Assembly: GCF_001436025.1 (NCBI RefSeq)
Contig: NZ_AZEQ01000003.1
Location: 90,521-154,520, forward strand
Length of the DNA: 64,000 bases
Reading direction: 5' to 3'
Source of the DNA: Limosilactobacillus mucosae DSM 13345
GTDB lineage: Bacteria > Bacillota > Bacilli > Lactobacillales > Lactobacillaceae
Numbering within the stretch: position 1 is the first letter of the stretch; each line of letters starts with the position of its first letter. The position numbers and the translations under genes were made by a program. Below are positions 45,401 to 54,424 of the stretch, piece by piece. Under the pieces are notes generated by a model. The model ran no database searches. It worked only from the letters and a program-made list of their open reading frames with translations, and was not told the DNA's origin.

Positions 45401-48400
45401 GCATTACGTCTTGGTATCGGATGCCACCCACGGAAACCAGCCAGTCCTGGATGAAGACGACATCAGCAACAACCAGGTTCTGGAGGTTCATCTGAAGCAT
45501 CAGACGACAAGTACCAGTCGGACGATGAAAGTCACCGAAGAAATCAAGTATGTCTACAAGGGTGATGCCAATTATCAGGACGGCACGCTGGTTGATCAGA
45601 GTCTGCTGAAGCAAGCCAACCCGCTGACCAGAGAGCTTGTCTTTGAACAGGATGGCGTAACTGATAACGTCACTAATACAACGACCTGGAATCAAGACTG
45701 GAAACAGACCAAATCATTTAAGGCAGTTACCACGCCAAATCTGATGGGCTATTCCGTTTCTGTCGATGAGGTTCCGGCTCAAAGCGTGACGATCGATGCC
45801 TCAACGTTTGATCAAAAGGGCAAGACCTACTCGTTTACGGTCAACTATACGCCGCTCAAACAAACCGCGCTGATCAAATATATCGATGGCTCAGATAACG
45901 ATAAAGTGCTGGAGACTGACACGCAAACCGGGCTTTCCAATCAAAAACTGGACTACACGAGCATTCGCAACCAGATCCTGGCCAAGTATGCCAACTACGA
46001 GGTTGCTTCTGATGAAACGGAAAACGGGATCGTCTTTAATGATAATGCCGGCCAAGATCAGATCTTTAAAATCGTCTTAAAGCACAAGACAGCAGCAGTA
46101 ACGCGTTCAGTTGAAGTTAAGCAGATCATTCACTTTAAGTTCAGCGATAACCATCAGCAGCCTTGGGATCAGACCAGCACGCTGACGTTTACGCAAAATG
46201 GGGTCAAGGATCTGGTAACCGACCAGATTGACTGGGACAGCAGCTATTCAAAGACCCAGTATTTTAAAGAAGTAAAAGCCAAACCAATCGCCGGCTACAC
46301 GCCAGATATCCAGATGCTGGCTTCGCGTAAGATTACCGTTACCAATGACAACTTTGTAAATGGTCAGTTTGAAGGAACGATCACCTATTCGCCAAATCGG
46401 CAGTACATTTCAGTCTCGTATATTGACGATACCACGGGCAAGCAGCTGGCAAACGAGGTCTTAAACGGCTATTCAAATACCATCGCCTACAGTACGACTG
46501 AACCGAACAAAAAATATAGTACGACTGAACTGATCAAAAACTATCTTGGCCAAGGTTATGAGCTGGTTTCTGATTCAACCAATGGAGCAGCTGAGCTGAA
46601 ATTCGATGCTACTGATGATCCTTATGACCAGGTCTATGCCGTTCATCTAAAGCATGGCTATGAAGATACACAACGGACTAAGACAGTCGTTGAAGAAATC
46701 AAGTATCAATACGAAAACGGCAAATCGGTACAAGATCCGTACCACAAAGAGCTCACGTTTACGCAGAAAGGGCAGTTAGACAAGGTCACCAAGGCAACGG
46801 ACTGGAACGGTGACTGGACACCTGCTCAGACGCTGGCTAAGGTTGACTCGCCAACGATTACTGGCTATCACTATGACTATGCTGGCGAACCGGAGCGTAC
46901 AATTACCATTACTAATGACAACTATGACACGGACTTGAATATCTATCGGACGGTTACCTACTATGCCGACTCACAAAACGTCGCGATCGTCTACGTTGAT
47001 ACCAAGACGAACAATGCGATCGCCAGCGAGTCTTTGGAAGGCAAGACGGGCAATCAGCAGCAATACGATGCCGATGCGTTTATTCAAAAGAAACTAAAGA
47101 ACTACCAAAACTACACGCTTGTTAAAGATGAGACGCAAAATGGCATCATGTTCCCAACTGATGGCCAGTTGAAGGTCTACTATGTCTACCTTGGTCATAA
47201 GACTGAAACTGTTTCTCGAACCGCAAACGTCAAGCAGATTATTCACTACCAGTCGACTGATGGACGCAAGCTGGCAGAGGATACGATTGTCAACAAGCAG
47301 GCCAGCCAAACTGGAACGCATGACCTGGTTGACGACACAACGGCTTGGGGTGAATGGACGCAGGCCGATTTTGATGCGGTTCAGGCACCGATGATCGCTG
47401 GCTACACCGACCCTAACCCTGATCAGATTGTTGGCGAGTCATCAGCGGTTACCAACGACAACTGGCAGCAGGATAATACGCTGGAGCATACGATTCTCTA
47501 CACGCCTAAATCGCAGACGGCGACGATCACCTTTATTGATGACGATGCTAAAGACGCAAGCGATCAGCAAATGTCAACCGTGACTCTGAACGGCTACTCC
47601 AACGAAGACAGCGGCTACAATACCAGTTCGGCAATCGCCAGCTACGAACAGATTGGCTACGTTAAGTTCAGTGATGGCACTAATGGTCAAAACGTGATCT
47701 TTGATGCTAATGATGCTGCCGACCAAAGCTTTGAGGTTCACTTCAAGCACGGCAAGAAATCGACTTCGCGCAATGTCACCTACCAGCGGGTTATTACCTA
47801 TATCTATGGCAATGGCGGCAAGGCGGGCCAAAACGTCTTTGATCCCGAGACGCAGACCCTTGAGTTTACACAGAATGGGACTCAGGATCTCGTCAACAAG
47901 CAGGTTACCTGGGACAAGCTTGACGCGCAAAGCTTTAAAGAAGTGCCTTCGCAAAAGATCGCGGGCTATGTCTATGACAAGGCAGTCGTGCCAGTTTCTG
48001 CGATCAGCCCGGCTGATAGTGATTTTGCCCAAAAAACGGTGGTCATTAATGAGACCGTAACCTACACGGCCCAGCCGCAAAAAGCCAAGATCTACTTTAT
48101 CGATGGCACGACGCCAACTGGCCACCAGCTGCTTTTTAAGGAACTGAGCGGCTTGTCGGACATGAACAGCGGCTATACAACGACCGACATGATCAAAGGC
48201 CTTGAACAGTTGCATTACCAATTGCTTACCGATGAAACGAACGGCCAAGAGATCGTCTTTGATCATAATGATGAAGATCAGGTCTACTATGTCTACTTTG
48301 GTCATGAAACCGAAAAGGACTCGCGCACTAAGACCGTTACCGAAACCATTGATTATGTAAAAGATGGCGTTGTGCTTAAAGATCAGCGGGTAACTAAAGA

Positions 48401-51311
48401 ACTGAACTTCAAACAGGATGGGGTCAAGGATCTGGTTAACGATATCGTTGACTGGAACGGCACGTGGACGCCAACTCAGAAATTTGCTGCCGTACCTTCA
48501 CCAACGATTAAAGGTTATAAGGCGGTTCCTGGTCAGGTTGATGAGATTGCCATTACGGTAAATAATGACAACTACAACCAGGATCTAGACGTCTACAAGC
48601 AGGTTGTCTACACTGCCAACCCGCAGTCAGCCTACATTGAATACTTCGATCAGGATACTGGGACCATCATTGGCGAAAAGAATCTGACTGGCTTTAGCAA
48701 TCAATTAAGCGACTATTCGACGGTCAATGTGATTAAAGCTTGGGCAGCCAAGGGTTATGATTTAGTCAAAGATGAGACGGGCGGCCAGCCAATCCGGTTT
48801 GATGATGACGATAATGTTTCGCAAAGCTTTGTCGTCTACCTCAAGCATCGTCATGCAGCAGTTAACCGGTCAGTTAAGGTTCAGCGGGTCGTGCACTACG
48901 TCTTTCGGGATGGACCAAAGCAGGGGCAAATGGCGGCATCTGACTATCATGACCCAGCTGCCGATTTGACCTTTGAACAAACCGGTGATGAGGATCTGGT
49001 CACGCATACGATCGTTTATGATGCCACATACAAGAAGCAGGCCCAATTTGGCGAACTGATCCTGACGCACGGAGCAGACTATGACGCCATTGCCGAATTG
49101 ATTCCAGGCTATCATCTGAACGTCAACACGCTTAGTCCTAAGACGGTCGTTATTGATGCTGATACGTTTGACAAGGCCAGTGACGGGGTCTTCACGGTTG
49201 CCGATACGGTCTACTACATTATCGACAACCAACTGGCTAACATCAATTACGTCGATGATGATCTTGATGAAAAAGTCGTCACGATTGATCAGACAACCGG
49301 TCAGTCTGGGGCCAAGAGCAGCTATGACTCGGCTAAGACTTTGGGACAGCTTCTCTATGATAAACAGACCAACCCGACCGGCCAATACGATCTAGTCAGT
49401 GACGGCACAAAAGATGGCATTGTTTTTGACTTGGATGACCAGGTTGATCAGACGTTTGTCGTTCATTTGAAGCATCATATTCTAAAACAGGCGGCCAACC
49501 GTGAAAAGACCATCAAGCAGACGGTGCTCTATAAATACGCGGATGGCACGCAGGCGGCTGATCCATACTCTGGAAAGGACATGACGTTTAAGCAGACTGG
49601 CGACCTGGACATGGTTACCGGCGCGATTGACTGGAATGGTGCCTGGATGACTGACGAACGGCAAGGTAAGTTTGACGATGTTACCTCACCGACGATCAAA
49701 GGCTACACGCCAGACGTGACGGTTCTGTCGCACAGTTCGCTGACTATGGACAACGACAAGTATGACGCGCCAATCGATCTGCTGGACATCGTAACCTATA
49801 GTCCAAATGATCAGACGGCAATCATCAAATATGTCGACATCGATAATGGCGGCTCATTGGTTGCCTACGATGAAGCAAAGGGCAAGACCAATGAGCAGAT
49901 TAATTACTACACTAAAGATCAGCTCAGCAAACTGGTCTACGATGAGCAGACCAACCCAACCGGCAAGTACGTTTTGGTCAGTGATGGCTTTGCCCAGGCA
50001 TTAGTCGCCGCGCAAGCCCAAGGACAACAGCTGCGGTTTGACAATGATGATCAAAATTACCAGCTGTTTACGATCTATCTGCGTCACCATTACAGCAGTG
50101 TTGATCCGGACACTGATCCGGCCAGCGGCATTCGCAAGGTTTCTCAGATCATCCACTATGTCTACCAAGACAGCCAGCAGCCGGCCGCCAACGATAACGT
50201 GCAGGTACTGACTTTTAAACGGGTTGGCTACCAAGATGACGTGACGGGCAAGGTGTACTGGCCGCTTTGGGAAACCGTGGCATCACAAAAGACGGTTGCC
50301 GTTGCTTCACCGACAATTAAGGGCTATACGCCAGTCAATGGTCAGACTGAGATTGGCGCAAATGAGATCGCGGCCGTTCAAAAAGACGATGTCGTGATCT
50401 ATGTCAACTACGCCGCTGATCCGCAACAAGCAAGAATCAATTACGTTGATCAAGATACTGGTCAGACGATTCAAAGCGATAAGGTTGATGGCGTAACCGA
50501 TGCCAAGATTGACTACAGCACGGCTGATCAGATCAAGCAGCTGATCAATAAAGGCTACGTTTTGGTCAGTGACGAGTTTACTCAGGCTCAAGACGCAGGA
50601 AAGGCAGTCTTTGATCGGGATGGCAATGCTTTGCAGACGTTCACCGTTACGCTCAAGCATGGCACGCAGGTAATCGATCCCAACCATCCGGATCCTGACA
50701 ATCCAATTTTGCCGGAAACTCCAATTAATCCTGCCGATCCAACCGGTCCAGTTTGGCCAGCCAAGGATCAGTATGACCACACGACGCGGGCTATCGTACA
50801 TTATCAAGATGCATCCGGCAACTCATTAGCACCAGACAGCATTCAGACGGCACGGTGGACGCGGACGATTACGGTTGACAAGGTGACAGGACAGATCATT
50901 GCCGCCACGGACTGGACGAGTGATCCGACTGAATACGCGACAGTCAGTTCACCAGCAATTGACGGCTACACGCCTGATCAGACGACGGTTGCATTTGAGA
51001 TGACGCCAGCCGACCAAGTCAAGACGGTGCTCTACGCTAAGAACGCCGTGCCGGTTGAACCAGAACAGCCAGCTGAACCAAGTCAACCAGCTGAACCAAG
51101 CGAAATCGTTCAGCCAAGCATCGTACGTGATTCGCAGTCAATGCAGACGTCAGCTGAATCGCCAACTGCCAAGACGACGATAAAGCAGCTGCCGCAGACT
51201 GGCAATGACAATGATAATGACGCGTCATGGAGCATTATGGGGCTGTTGACGTCATTGCTGGGCATGCTAGGTCTAGCAGGACTCTTTAAGAAGAAGCATG
51301 ATCGCGGCTAA
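42408..51311 (+). CDS. mub: Giant LPxTG-anchored mucus-binding adhesin (Mub family)
   Basis: This protein of about 2967 aa starts at ATG 42408, 6-8 nt after GGGGGA. A KxYKxGKxW signal peptide (K-M-Y-K-D-G-K-Q-W, about 9-17; membrane segment to about 36) is followed by an Ala/Ser/Thr-rich stretch (about 42-181) and a unique N-terminal region (about 185-570). Twelve Mub/MucBP repeats of 178-204 aa follow (about 574-2790), each opening with a Y-I-D-D-T-T-like strand and containing G-Y-T-P-D. Then come a partial repeat, a Pro/Glu linker and the sortase motif L-P-Q-T-G (about 2928) with membrane span and K-K-K-H-D-R tail. It should bind mucins or host glycans. No frameshift is visible over 8.9 kb. 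Confidence 0.95.
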   Translation: MHDEKIHYKMYKDGKQWAFAAIVTFTFTIVPMTMMTNRAAAASTAEPAVNLQNSAATSSSSAVTLSAGATQDTATGSSAAATVDSLTNSTAAQAQSVSTSSMAATVASQSAAISAERAAAATASQTAASATAAKSGQTSSTASQTVTSSQAASSSTKSASQVSVARQSAANSQAGTGKTITLDLKQVASTAAVSTDAIANRLVANGLNDTAATFSVKDPEYPSSMYVDPDTNRYTFFWATSRNNRTGKTGEYNIVLSTDRSGSGILYVTILDSTNKKVLNEYTINEDDYEYYVETSKDSWSGVYLGRIYNDHYSGVIRNPYDSSTYYNWSPRFNVNQGGAVSDSTYYTILSFMIPKLVTQTTSYVDDSGNQIAQSHVQQGLSGQVYTTTGGKVVNGYYETVPSNSSGYMSEFGKIGDTYTKDWHSGDKVDFTQTGADGTMRADYYYNNRLRGSYTLTPSGAGSSVTVESGSGGNITIYNIYIPQTRNVQYVYKKLGNLVIDSTDAAFDAAKKTKTQYANDPDDATSAADVTLPTIAGFVPFINGVAVTDYTFNPTKYITSLDQDITVVYRAKQNARVDFIDQDSGNQVISSSGTLTDFDGQPINFSTADQLKQLVYDAKTNPNGKYDLVNDGFPAGATYDSNANIDQVYQVVLKHHHETVDGKTDPANGQKTVKRTIEYYYQGDGQAAPSVEQKVTFTRTGDRDRVTGATTWEDWSKVAAQNVEQKDSPKINGYTADKLTVAGATIKATDKDSTVTVTYVPNKQAVKVIYHDDTTNQDLAVKEFSGNSGADSGRNTKAAIAEYVKQHLKLVSDSTNGQNIIFDKDDKNDQTYVVHFVHETEAVKRTKTVTETIEHHKAIKQLDGTTKYVDVKDQLPVYYDTLTFNESGVHDLYTDQTTWNGDWTPTQTFKTVVSPTLAGYTPDVAQVDAVAITVTDANYGQSLNVHHDIIYVGKSQILVVNYIDDTTHQVLEHWTGTGQSGQTLDYTTAATINKYLGQHYVLVSDATHGNQPVLDEDDISNNQVLEVHLKHQTTSTSRTMKVTEEIKYVYKGDANYQDGTLVDQSLLKQANPLTRELVFEQDGVTDNVTNTTTWNQDWKQTKSFKAVTTPNLMGYSVSVDEVPAQSVTIDASTFDQKGKTYSFTVNYTPLKQTALIKYIDGSDNDKVLETDTQTGLSNQKLDYTSIRNQILAKYANYEVASDETENGIVFNDNAGQDQIFKIVLKHKTAAVTRSVEVKQIIHFKFSDNHQQPWDQTSTLTFTQNGVKDLVTDQIDWDSSYSKTQYFKEVKAKPIAGYTPDIQMLASRKITVTNDNFVNGQFEGTITYSPNRQYISVSYIDDTTGKQLANEVLNGYSNTIAYSTTEPNKKYSTTELIKNYLGQGYELVSDSTNGAAELKFDATDDPYDQVYAVHLKHGYEDTQRTKTVVEEIKYQYENGKSVQDPYHKELTFTQKGQLDKVTKATDWNGDWTPAQTLAKVDSPTITGYHYDYAGEPERTITITNDNYDTDLNIYRTVTYYADSQNVAIVYVDTKTNNAIASESLEGKTGNQQQYDADAFIQKKLKNYQNYTLVKDETQNGIMFPTDGQLKVYYVYLGHKTETVSRTANVKQIIHYQSTDGRKLAEDTIVNKQASQTGTHDLVDDTTAWGEWTQADFDAVQAPMIAGYTDPNPDQIVGESSAVTNDNWQQDNTLEHTILYTPKSQTATITFIDDDAKDASDQQMSTVTLNGYSNEDSGYNTSSAIASYEQIGYVKFSDGTNGQNVIFDANDAADQSFEVHFKHGKKSTSRNVTYQRVITYIYGNGGKAGQNVFDPETQTLEFTQNGTQDLVNKQVTWDKLDAQSFKEVPSQKIAGYVYDKAVVPVSAISPADSDFAQKTVVINETVTYTAQPQKAKIYFIDGTTPTGHQLLFKELSGLSDMNSGYTTTDMIKGLEQLHYQLLTDETNGQEIVFDHNDEDQVYYVYFGHETEKDSRTKTVTETIDYVKDGVVLKDQRVTKELNFKQDGVKDLVNDIVDWNGTWTPTQKFAAVPSPTIKGYKAVPGQVDEIAITVNNDNYNQDLDVYKQVVYTANPQSAYIEYFDQDTGTIIGEKNLTGFSNQLSDYSTVNVIKAWAAKGYDLVKDETGGQPIRFDDDDNVSQSFVVYLKHRHAAVNRSVKVQRVVHYVFRDGPKQGQMAASDYHDPAADLTFEQTGDEDLVTHTIVYDATYKKQAQFGELILTHGADYDAIAELIPGYHLNVNTLSPKTVVIDADTFDKASDGVFTVADTVYYIIDNQLANINYVDDDLDEKVVTIDQTTGQSGAKSSYDSAKTLGQLLYDKQTNPTGQYDLVSDGTKDGIVFDLDDQVDQTFVVHLKHHILKQAANREKTIKQTVLYKYADGTQAADPYSGKDMTFKQTGDLDMVTGAIDWNGAWMTDERQGKFDDVTSPTIKGYTPDVTVLSHSSLTMDNDKYDAPIDLLDIVTYSPNDQTAIIKYVDIDNGGSLVAYDEAKGKTNEQINYYTKDQLSKLVYDEQTNPTGKYVLVSDGFAQALVAAQAQGQQLRFDNDDQNYQLFTIYLRHHYSSVDPDTDPASGIRKVSQIIHYVYQDSQQPAANDNVQVLTFKRVGYQDDVTGKVYWPLWETVASQKTVAVASPTIKGYTPVNGQTEIGANEIAAVQKDDVVIYVNYAADPQQARINYVDQDTGQTIQSDKVDGVTDAKIDYSTADQIKQLINKGYVLVSDEFTQAQDAGKAVFDRDGNALQTFTVTLKHGTQVIDPNHPDPDNPILPETPINPADPTGPVWPAKDQYDHTTRAIVHYQDASGNSLAPDSIQTARWTRTITVDKVTGQIIAATDWTSDPTEYATVSSPAIDGYTPDQTTVAFEMTPADQVKTVLYAKNAVPVEPEQPAEPSQPAEPSEIVQPSIVRDSQSMQTSAESPTAKTTIKQLPQTGNDNDNDASWSIMGLLTSLLGMLGLAGLFKKKHDRG
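44128..50760 (+). repeat. Twelve tandem Mub repeats within the adhesin gene
   Basis: Repeat starts read from the conserved opening strand lie near 44128, 44700, 45271, 45865, 46399, 46972, 47512, 48075, 48621, 49226, 49809 and 50421. The spacing is 534-612 bases. Protein similarity is clear but the repeats are diverged at DNA level, so the array is old rather than freshly amplified. Confidence 0.85.
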
Positions 51312-51327
51312 TATTGAATCATAAAGG

Positions 51328-51357
51328 AAAAGGCTCGCTTAAGGCGGGTCTTTTTTG
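51328..51357 (+). terminator. Terminator of the adhesin gene
   Basis: AAGGCTCGC / GGCGGGTCTT with GU pairs and a short TTAA loop, then six T residues. Confidence 0.8.
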
Positions 51358-52071
51358 GTACTCTGATTTGAGATGCTTGGCGAAGTTGGCTAACTAGGTT
51401 TTAGCTTCAAATAGCGTCTAGTTTGGAGCGAGCAGGATAGTGTGATTTTGCGGGAGGTTCGATGGGAAGAAACGACAATGCCAGCTTTTAATGTCTTTTT
51501 TCATGCGGTGGATTGTAGTTTTGAGGACTTTCAATGCTGTCGAGCTGTTCTGATAGTCCTGATCGCGCAGATTGCTTTGGGTTAATTGAAACGTTGATCA
51601 AGCTGCAGCATACCGACCGCAGAAGGGAGCCAGCTGCGGTTATTATGCAAAGAAATCTTGCATAAAACATATGACGAGAAAATCATTACCTATTTTTTCA
51701 AAAAGCTGCTGTAAGTAGGTAAAGTTAAGCTAAATATACAATTACCTACTATTGGCTCAAAATCAGCGAATAGTAGGTAGTTGCAGATCCGCAGCCAGTT
51801 AAAAACTGATTTTCTTTACAAAGTCAGCAGGCAGATAGTCGTAAAACCGCTGTCAGACTTATGATTTTTGAGTAAACGGATATTGCCATAACTCAGTAAC
51901 AAAAGCAGTCGATATCGCTGAGCGGCCAATGTCTAAGGTTAGAAAAATCATTAAAAACGCAGCGCGATGATGAGCAAAATGGGGATGTCCGATACCCTTG
52001 AAAATTGATTTGGATCCTGTCTACAGGCAAACAAAACAGGAATATCCGGTGCCATAAAATCGTGACTAGCA
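51358..52071. other. Gene-free region after the adhesin gene
   Basis: About 710 bases without a supported gene. A 60-codon reverse frame at 51488-51670 has no ribosome site or recognisable product. The notable content is direct repeat copy 2 at 51700-51827. Confidence 0.65.
51700..51827 (+). repeat. Direct repeat copy 2 flanking the adhesin gene
   Basis: AAGTAGGTAAA (51713), TTACCTACTATTG (51742) and ATAGTAGGTA (51770), ending with AAAGTCAG (51820). The middle-to-last spacing (28) and last-to-end spacing (50) equal those of copy 1, about 9.9 kb away in the same orientation. Confidence 0.75.
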
Positions 52072-52109
52072 AAAAAGACCATCTTCAAATAGCTGAAGAT
52101 GGCCTTTTT
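52072..52109 (-). terminator. Terminator of the pst-phoU operon
   Basis: On the reverse strand GCCATCTTCA / TGAAGATGGt is followed by a run of T residues, just past the phoU stop. Confidence 0.9.
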
Positions 52110-52145
52110 CATTGTGGCTTAGGATGGAAAACAGGGGAAAGTGGA

Positions 52146-52832
52146 TTATTTTTTGACCAGTTCAGGGTCGTTTTTGCCGGGATTCAATTCGACGATCTTA
52201 CCGGTCTGCGCATAAACGATCCATTCAGCAACGTTGACGATATGGTCGCCGACGCGTTCCAATTGACGACTGATGATCAGGTAGACGTCAGAGGCTTTTA
52301 GCTGCTGCTTGTCTTTGACCTGCTGACTCAAAACCAGTTGCCGCAGCTGCAGGTAGAGCCGGTCAACCTTGATGTCTTCGCTGGCAATGGCATAGGCAGC
52401 GTCACTGTCATCATTGACATAGGCCTCATCAACCTTGTCCAGCATCTGACGCACTTGGTAGGTCAGTTGTTGAATCAGCTTTTCAGCGGCAGTAAAGGTT
52501 GGCTTGTCAGACATGCGCAGCGTTTGACGAGCAATGCGGATCGCGGCATCGCCAATTCGCTCCATGTCAGAACTAGCCTTTAGAATTGACATGGTTTCAC
52601 GAAAATCAGAGGCCATGGGATTTTTGCGAATCAAGACGTCAAAAACGTTCTTTTCCAGTTCGACCTCAGTTTGATTGACTTGCTGATCCTTGGAAATTAC
52701 CTGTTTGGCTAGGATCATATCATGTTCCAGAAAGGATTTGGTTGCTTGGTGAATCTGCGAGCTGACCAGTGTCCCCATAGCAACGAACTGCTTTTTTACC
52801 TTTAAGATTTCTGCTAGATTTTGATCTCCCAT
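52146..52832 (-). CDS. phoU: Phosphate transport regulator PhoU
   Basis: This 228-aa all-helical protein with two PhoU three-helix bundles has the metal-site motifs E-x-x-x-D (M-E-R-I-G-D-A-A near 93 and L-E-R-V-G-D-H-I near 192). It dampens PstSCAB uptake and PhoR signalling when phosphate is plentiful. It is the last gene of the operon, 12 nt after pstB. TAAAAGGAG precedes the ATG. Confidence 0.96.
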   Translation of the reverse strand: MGDQNLAEILKVKKQFVAMGTLVSSQIHQATKSFLEHDMILAKQVISKDQQVNQTEVELEKNVFDVLIRKNPMASDFRETMSILKASSDMERIGDAAIRIARQTLRMSDKPTFTAAEKLIQQLTYQVRQMLDKVDEAYVNDDSDAAYAIASEDIKVDRLYLQLRQLVLSQQVKDKQQLKASDVYLIISRQLERVGDHIVNVAEWIVYAQTGKIVELNPGKNDPELVKK

Positions 52833-52844
52833 TATAAACTCCTT

Positions 52845-53597
52845 TTAGCCGAAGCGCCCATTCAAGTAGTCATCAGTCAGCTGGTTGTCTGGCTTTTCAA
52901 ACATCTGCTTGGTTGAGTTGAACTCAATCAAAGAACCATTGAGCATAAATACCGTGTAGTCAGAGATCCGGGCAGCCTGCTGCATGTTATGCGTAACGAT
53001 GACGATCGTGTATTCATCTTTTAGCTTCATCAGCGTCTCTTCAATCAAACCGCTGGAAATCGGGTCCAAGGCACTGGTTGGCTCGTCCAGTAAGATTACC
53101 TGCGGCTTGACGGCCAGCGTGCGGGCGATGCAGAGTCGCTGCTGCTGACCACCGGAAAGGCCCAAACCGCTTTTTTTCAGATCATCTTTGACTTCATCCC
53201 ATAAGGCAGCCTGTTTGAGACTTTCTTCGACGATCTGATCCAGCTGCTGCTTATCCTTAACGCCGCCAATGCGTGGTCCATAGGCGACATTGTCATAGAT
53301 GGAAAGCGGGAAGGGAACCGGCTGTTGGAAGACCATGCCAATCTGCCGCCGCAGCTCAACCATATCTTCTTTTGGATCATAAATGTCTTGATCATTAAAC
53401 AGAATCTGGCCTTCAACCGTGGCATTATCATCAAGGTGCATGCGGTTAAAGCATTTTAACAGCGTTGACTTGCCGCAGCCAGACGGACCAATCAAAGCCG
53501 TGATCTTGTCTTGCTCAATCTCCATGTTGATCCCGTGCAGTGCTTCTTTAGTGCCGTATTTGAGCACCACGTTTTTACATTTAAGAATTTTTTCCAT
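52845..53597 (-). CDS. pstB2: Phosphate ABC transporter ATPase (second PstB)
   Basis: The 250-aa ATPase has Walker [10 protein letters not shown], signature L-S-G-G-Q-Q-Q-R and D-E-P-T-S-A-L-D. It is one of two tandem PstB proteins that power PstCA, an arrangement common in lactobacilli. Compared with its partner it lacks the N-terminal extension. Confidence 0.95.
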   Translation of the reverse strand: MEKILKCKNVVLKYGTKEALHGINMEIEQDKITALIGPSGCGKSTLLKCFNRMHLDDNATVEGQILFNDQDIYDPKEDMVELRRQIGMVFQQPVPFPLSIYDNVAYGPRIGGVKDKQQLDQIVEESLKQAALWDEVKDDLKKSGLGLSGGQQQRLCIARTLAVKPQVILLDEPTSALDPISSGLIEETLMKLKDEYTIVIVTHNMQQAARISDYTVFMLNGSLIEFNSTKQMFEKPDNQLTDDYLNGRFG

Positions 53598-53606
53598 GAT
53601 GCCCTC

Positions 53607-54407
53607 CTAGCCGAAGTTACCGGATACGTAATCATTGGTTGCCTTGATCTTAGGGTTGCTGAAAATGTCTTTGGTGGAGTTGAATTCTAAGACATGTCCT
53701 AAGTAGAAGAAGGCACAGTAATCAGAACAGCGTGCGGCCTGCTGCATGTTGTGCGTAACGATGATGATCGTGTGGTCCTTTTTCAGAGTCTGCATCGTTT
53801 CTTCCAGCTTAGAAGTCGAAATTGGGTCCAAGGCACTGGCCGGCTCGTCCATCAAAATGATTTTAGGATCCATGGCCAGTGAGCGGGCAATGCAAAGCCG
53901 CTGCTGCTGACCACCAGAAAGGGAAAGCGCGCTGCGATCAAGCGAATCTTTGACCTCATCCCAGAGAGCCACGCTTTTTAACGATTCTTCCACCATCTGA
54001 TCAAGCTTTTGCTGGTCTTTGATGCCATAAAGCTTGGGCGCAAAGGTGATGTTTTCACGGATCGATTTGGCAAATGGATTTGGATGCTGGAAGACCATGC
54101 CGATTTCACGCCGCGTCTCGTAGACGTTGACTTGAGGCGAGTTCAGATTGATTCCGCGATACAGAATCTCGCCATCGATGCGGCCCAGTTCGTCATTCAT
54201 CCGGTTAAGACAGCGCAGATAAGTAGACTTCCCAGAACCGGATGGACCGATCAAAGCCGTAATCTTGTTTTCAGCAAAGTCCATGCTGACCTGATGAAGC
54301 GAGGGCGTTTCCTGCTTGCCATAGTATACGCTGACGTTTTTAGTCTTCATTGCCAATGGTTCTTTGACGGGCAGCGTGTAGGTATCTTCAAAAGAATATT
54401 CAGCCAT
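53607..54407 (-). CDS. pstB1: Phosphate ABC transporter ATPase (first PstB)
   Basis: The 266-aa ATPase has Walker A G-P-S-G-S-G-K-S-T, signature L-S-G-G-Q-Q-Q-R and D-E-P-A-S-A-L-D, where the usual Thr of D-E-P-T is Ala. An extra N-terminal segment of about 17 residues precedes the domain. It lies 9 nt before the second pstB. Confidence 0.95.
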   Translation of the reverse strand: MAEYSFEDTYTLPVKEPLAMKTKNVSVYYGKQETPSLHQVSMDFAENKITALIGPSGSGKSTYLRCLNRMNDELGRIDGEILYRGINLNSPQVNVYETRREIGMVFQHPNPFAKSIRENITFAPKLYGIKDQQKLDQMVEESLKSVALWDEVKDSLDRSALSLSGGQQQRLCIARSLAMDPKIILMDEPASALDPISTSKLEETMQTLKKDHTIIIVTHNMQQAARCSDYCAFFYLGHVLEFNSTKDIFSNPKIKATNDYVSGNFG

Positions 54408-54424
54408 CTGTTTTCACCTCTAAT

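Noticed and set aside
46955..46967. TTACCTACTAT inside the adhesin gene, matching the core of the flanking direct repeat
   Set aside because: It encodes part of the conserved V-T-Y-Y-A strand and lacks the other blocks; chance match.
44128..50760. Regular repeats about 570 bp apart, considered as a CRISPR-like or tandem DNA array
   Set aside because: They are protein-coding Mub modules, diverged at DNA level, with no short identical repeats or spacers.
51488..51670. 60-codon reverse-strand frame after the adhesin gene
   Set aside because: No ribosome site, no similarity I recognise, and it lies in a gene-free region.
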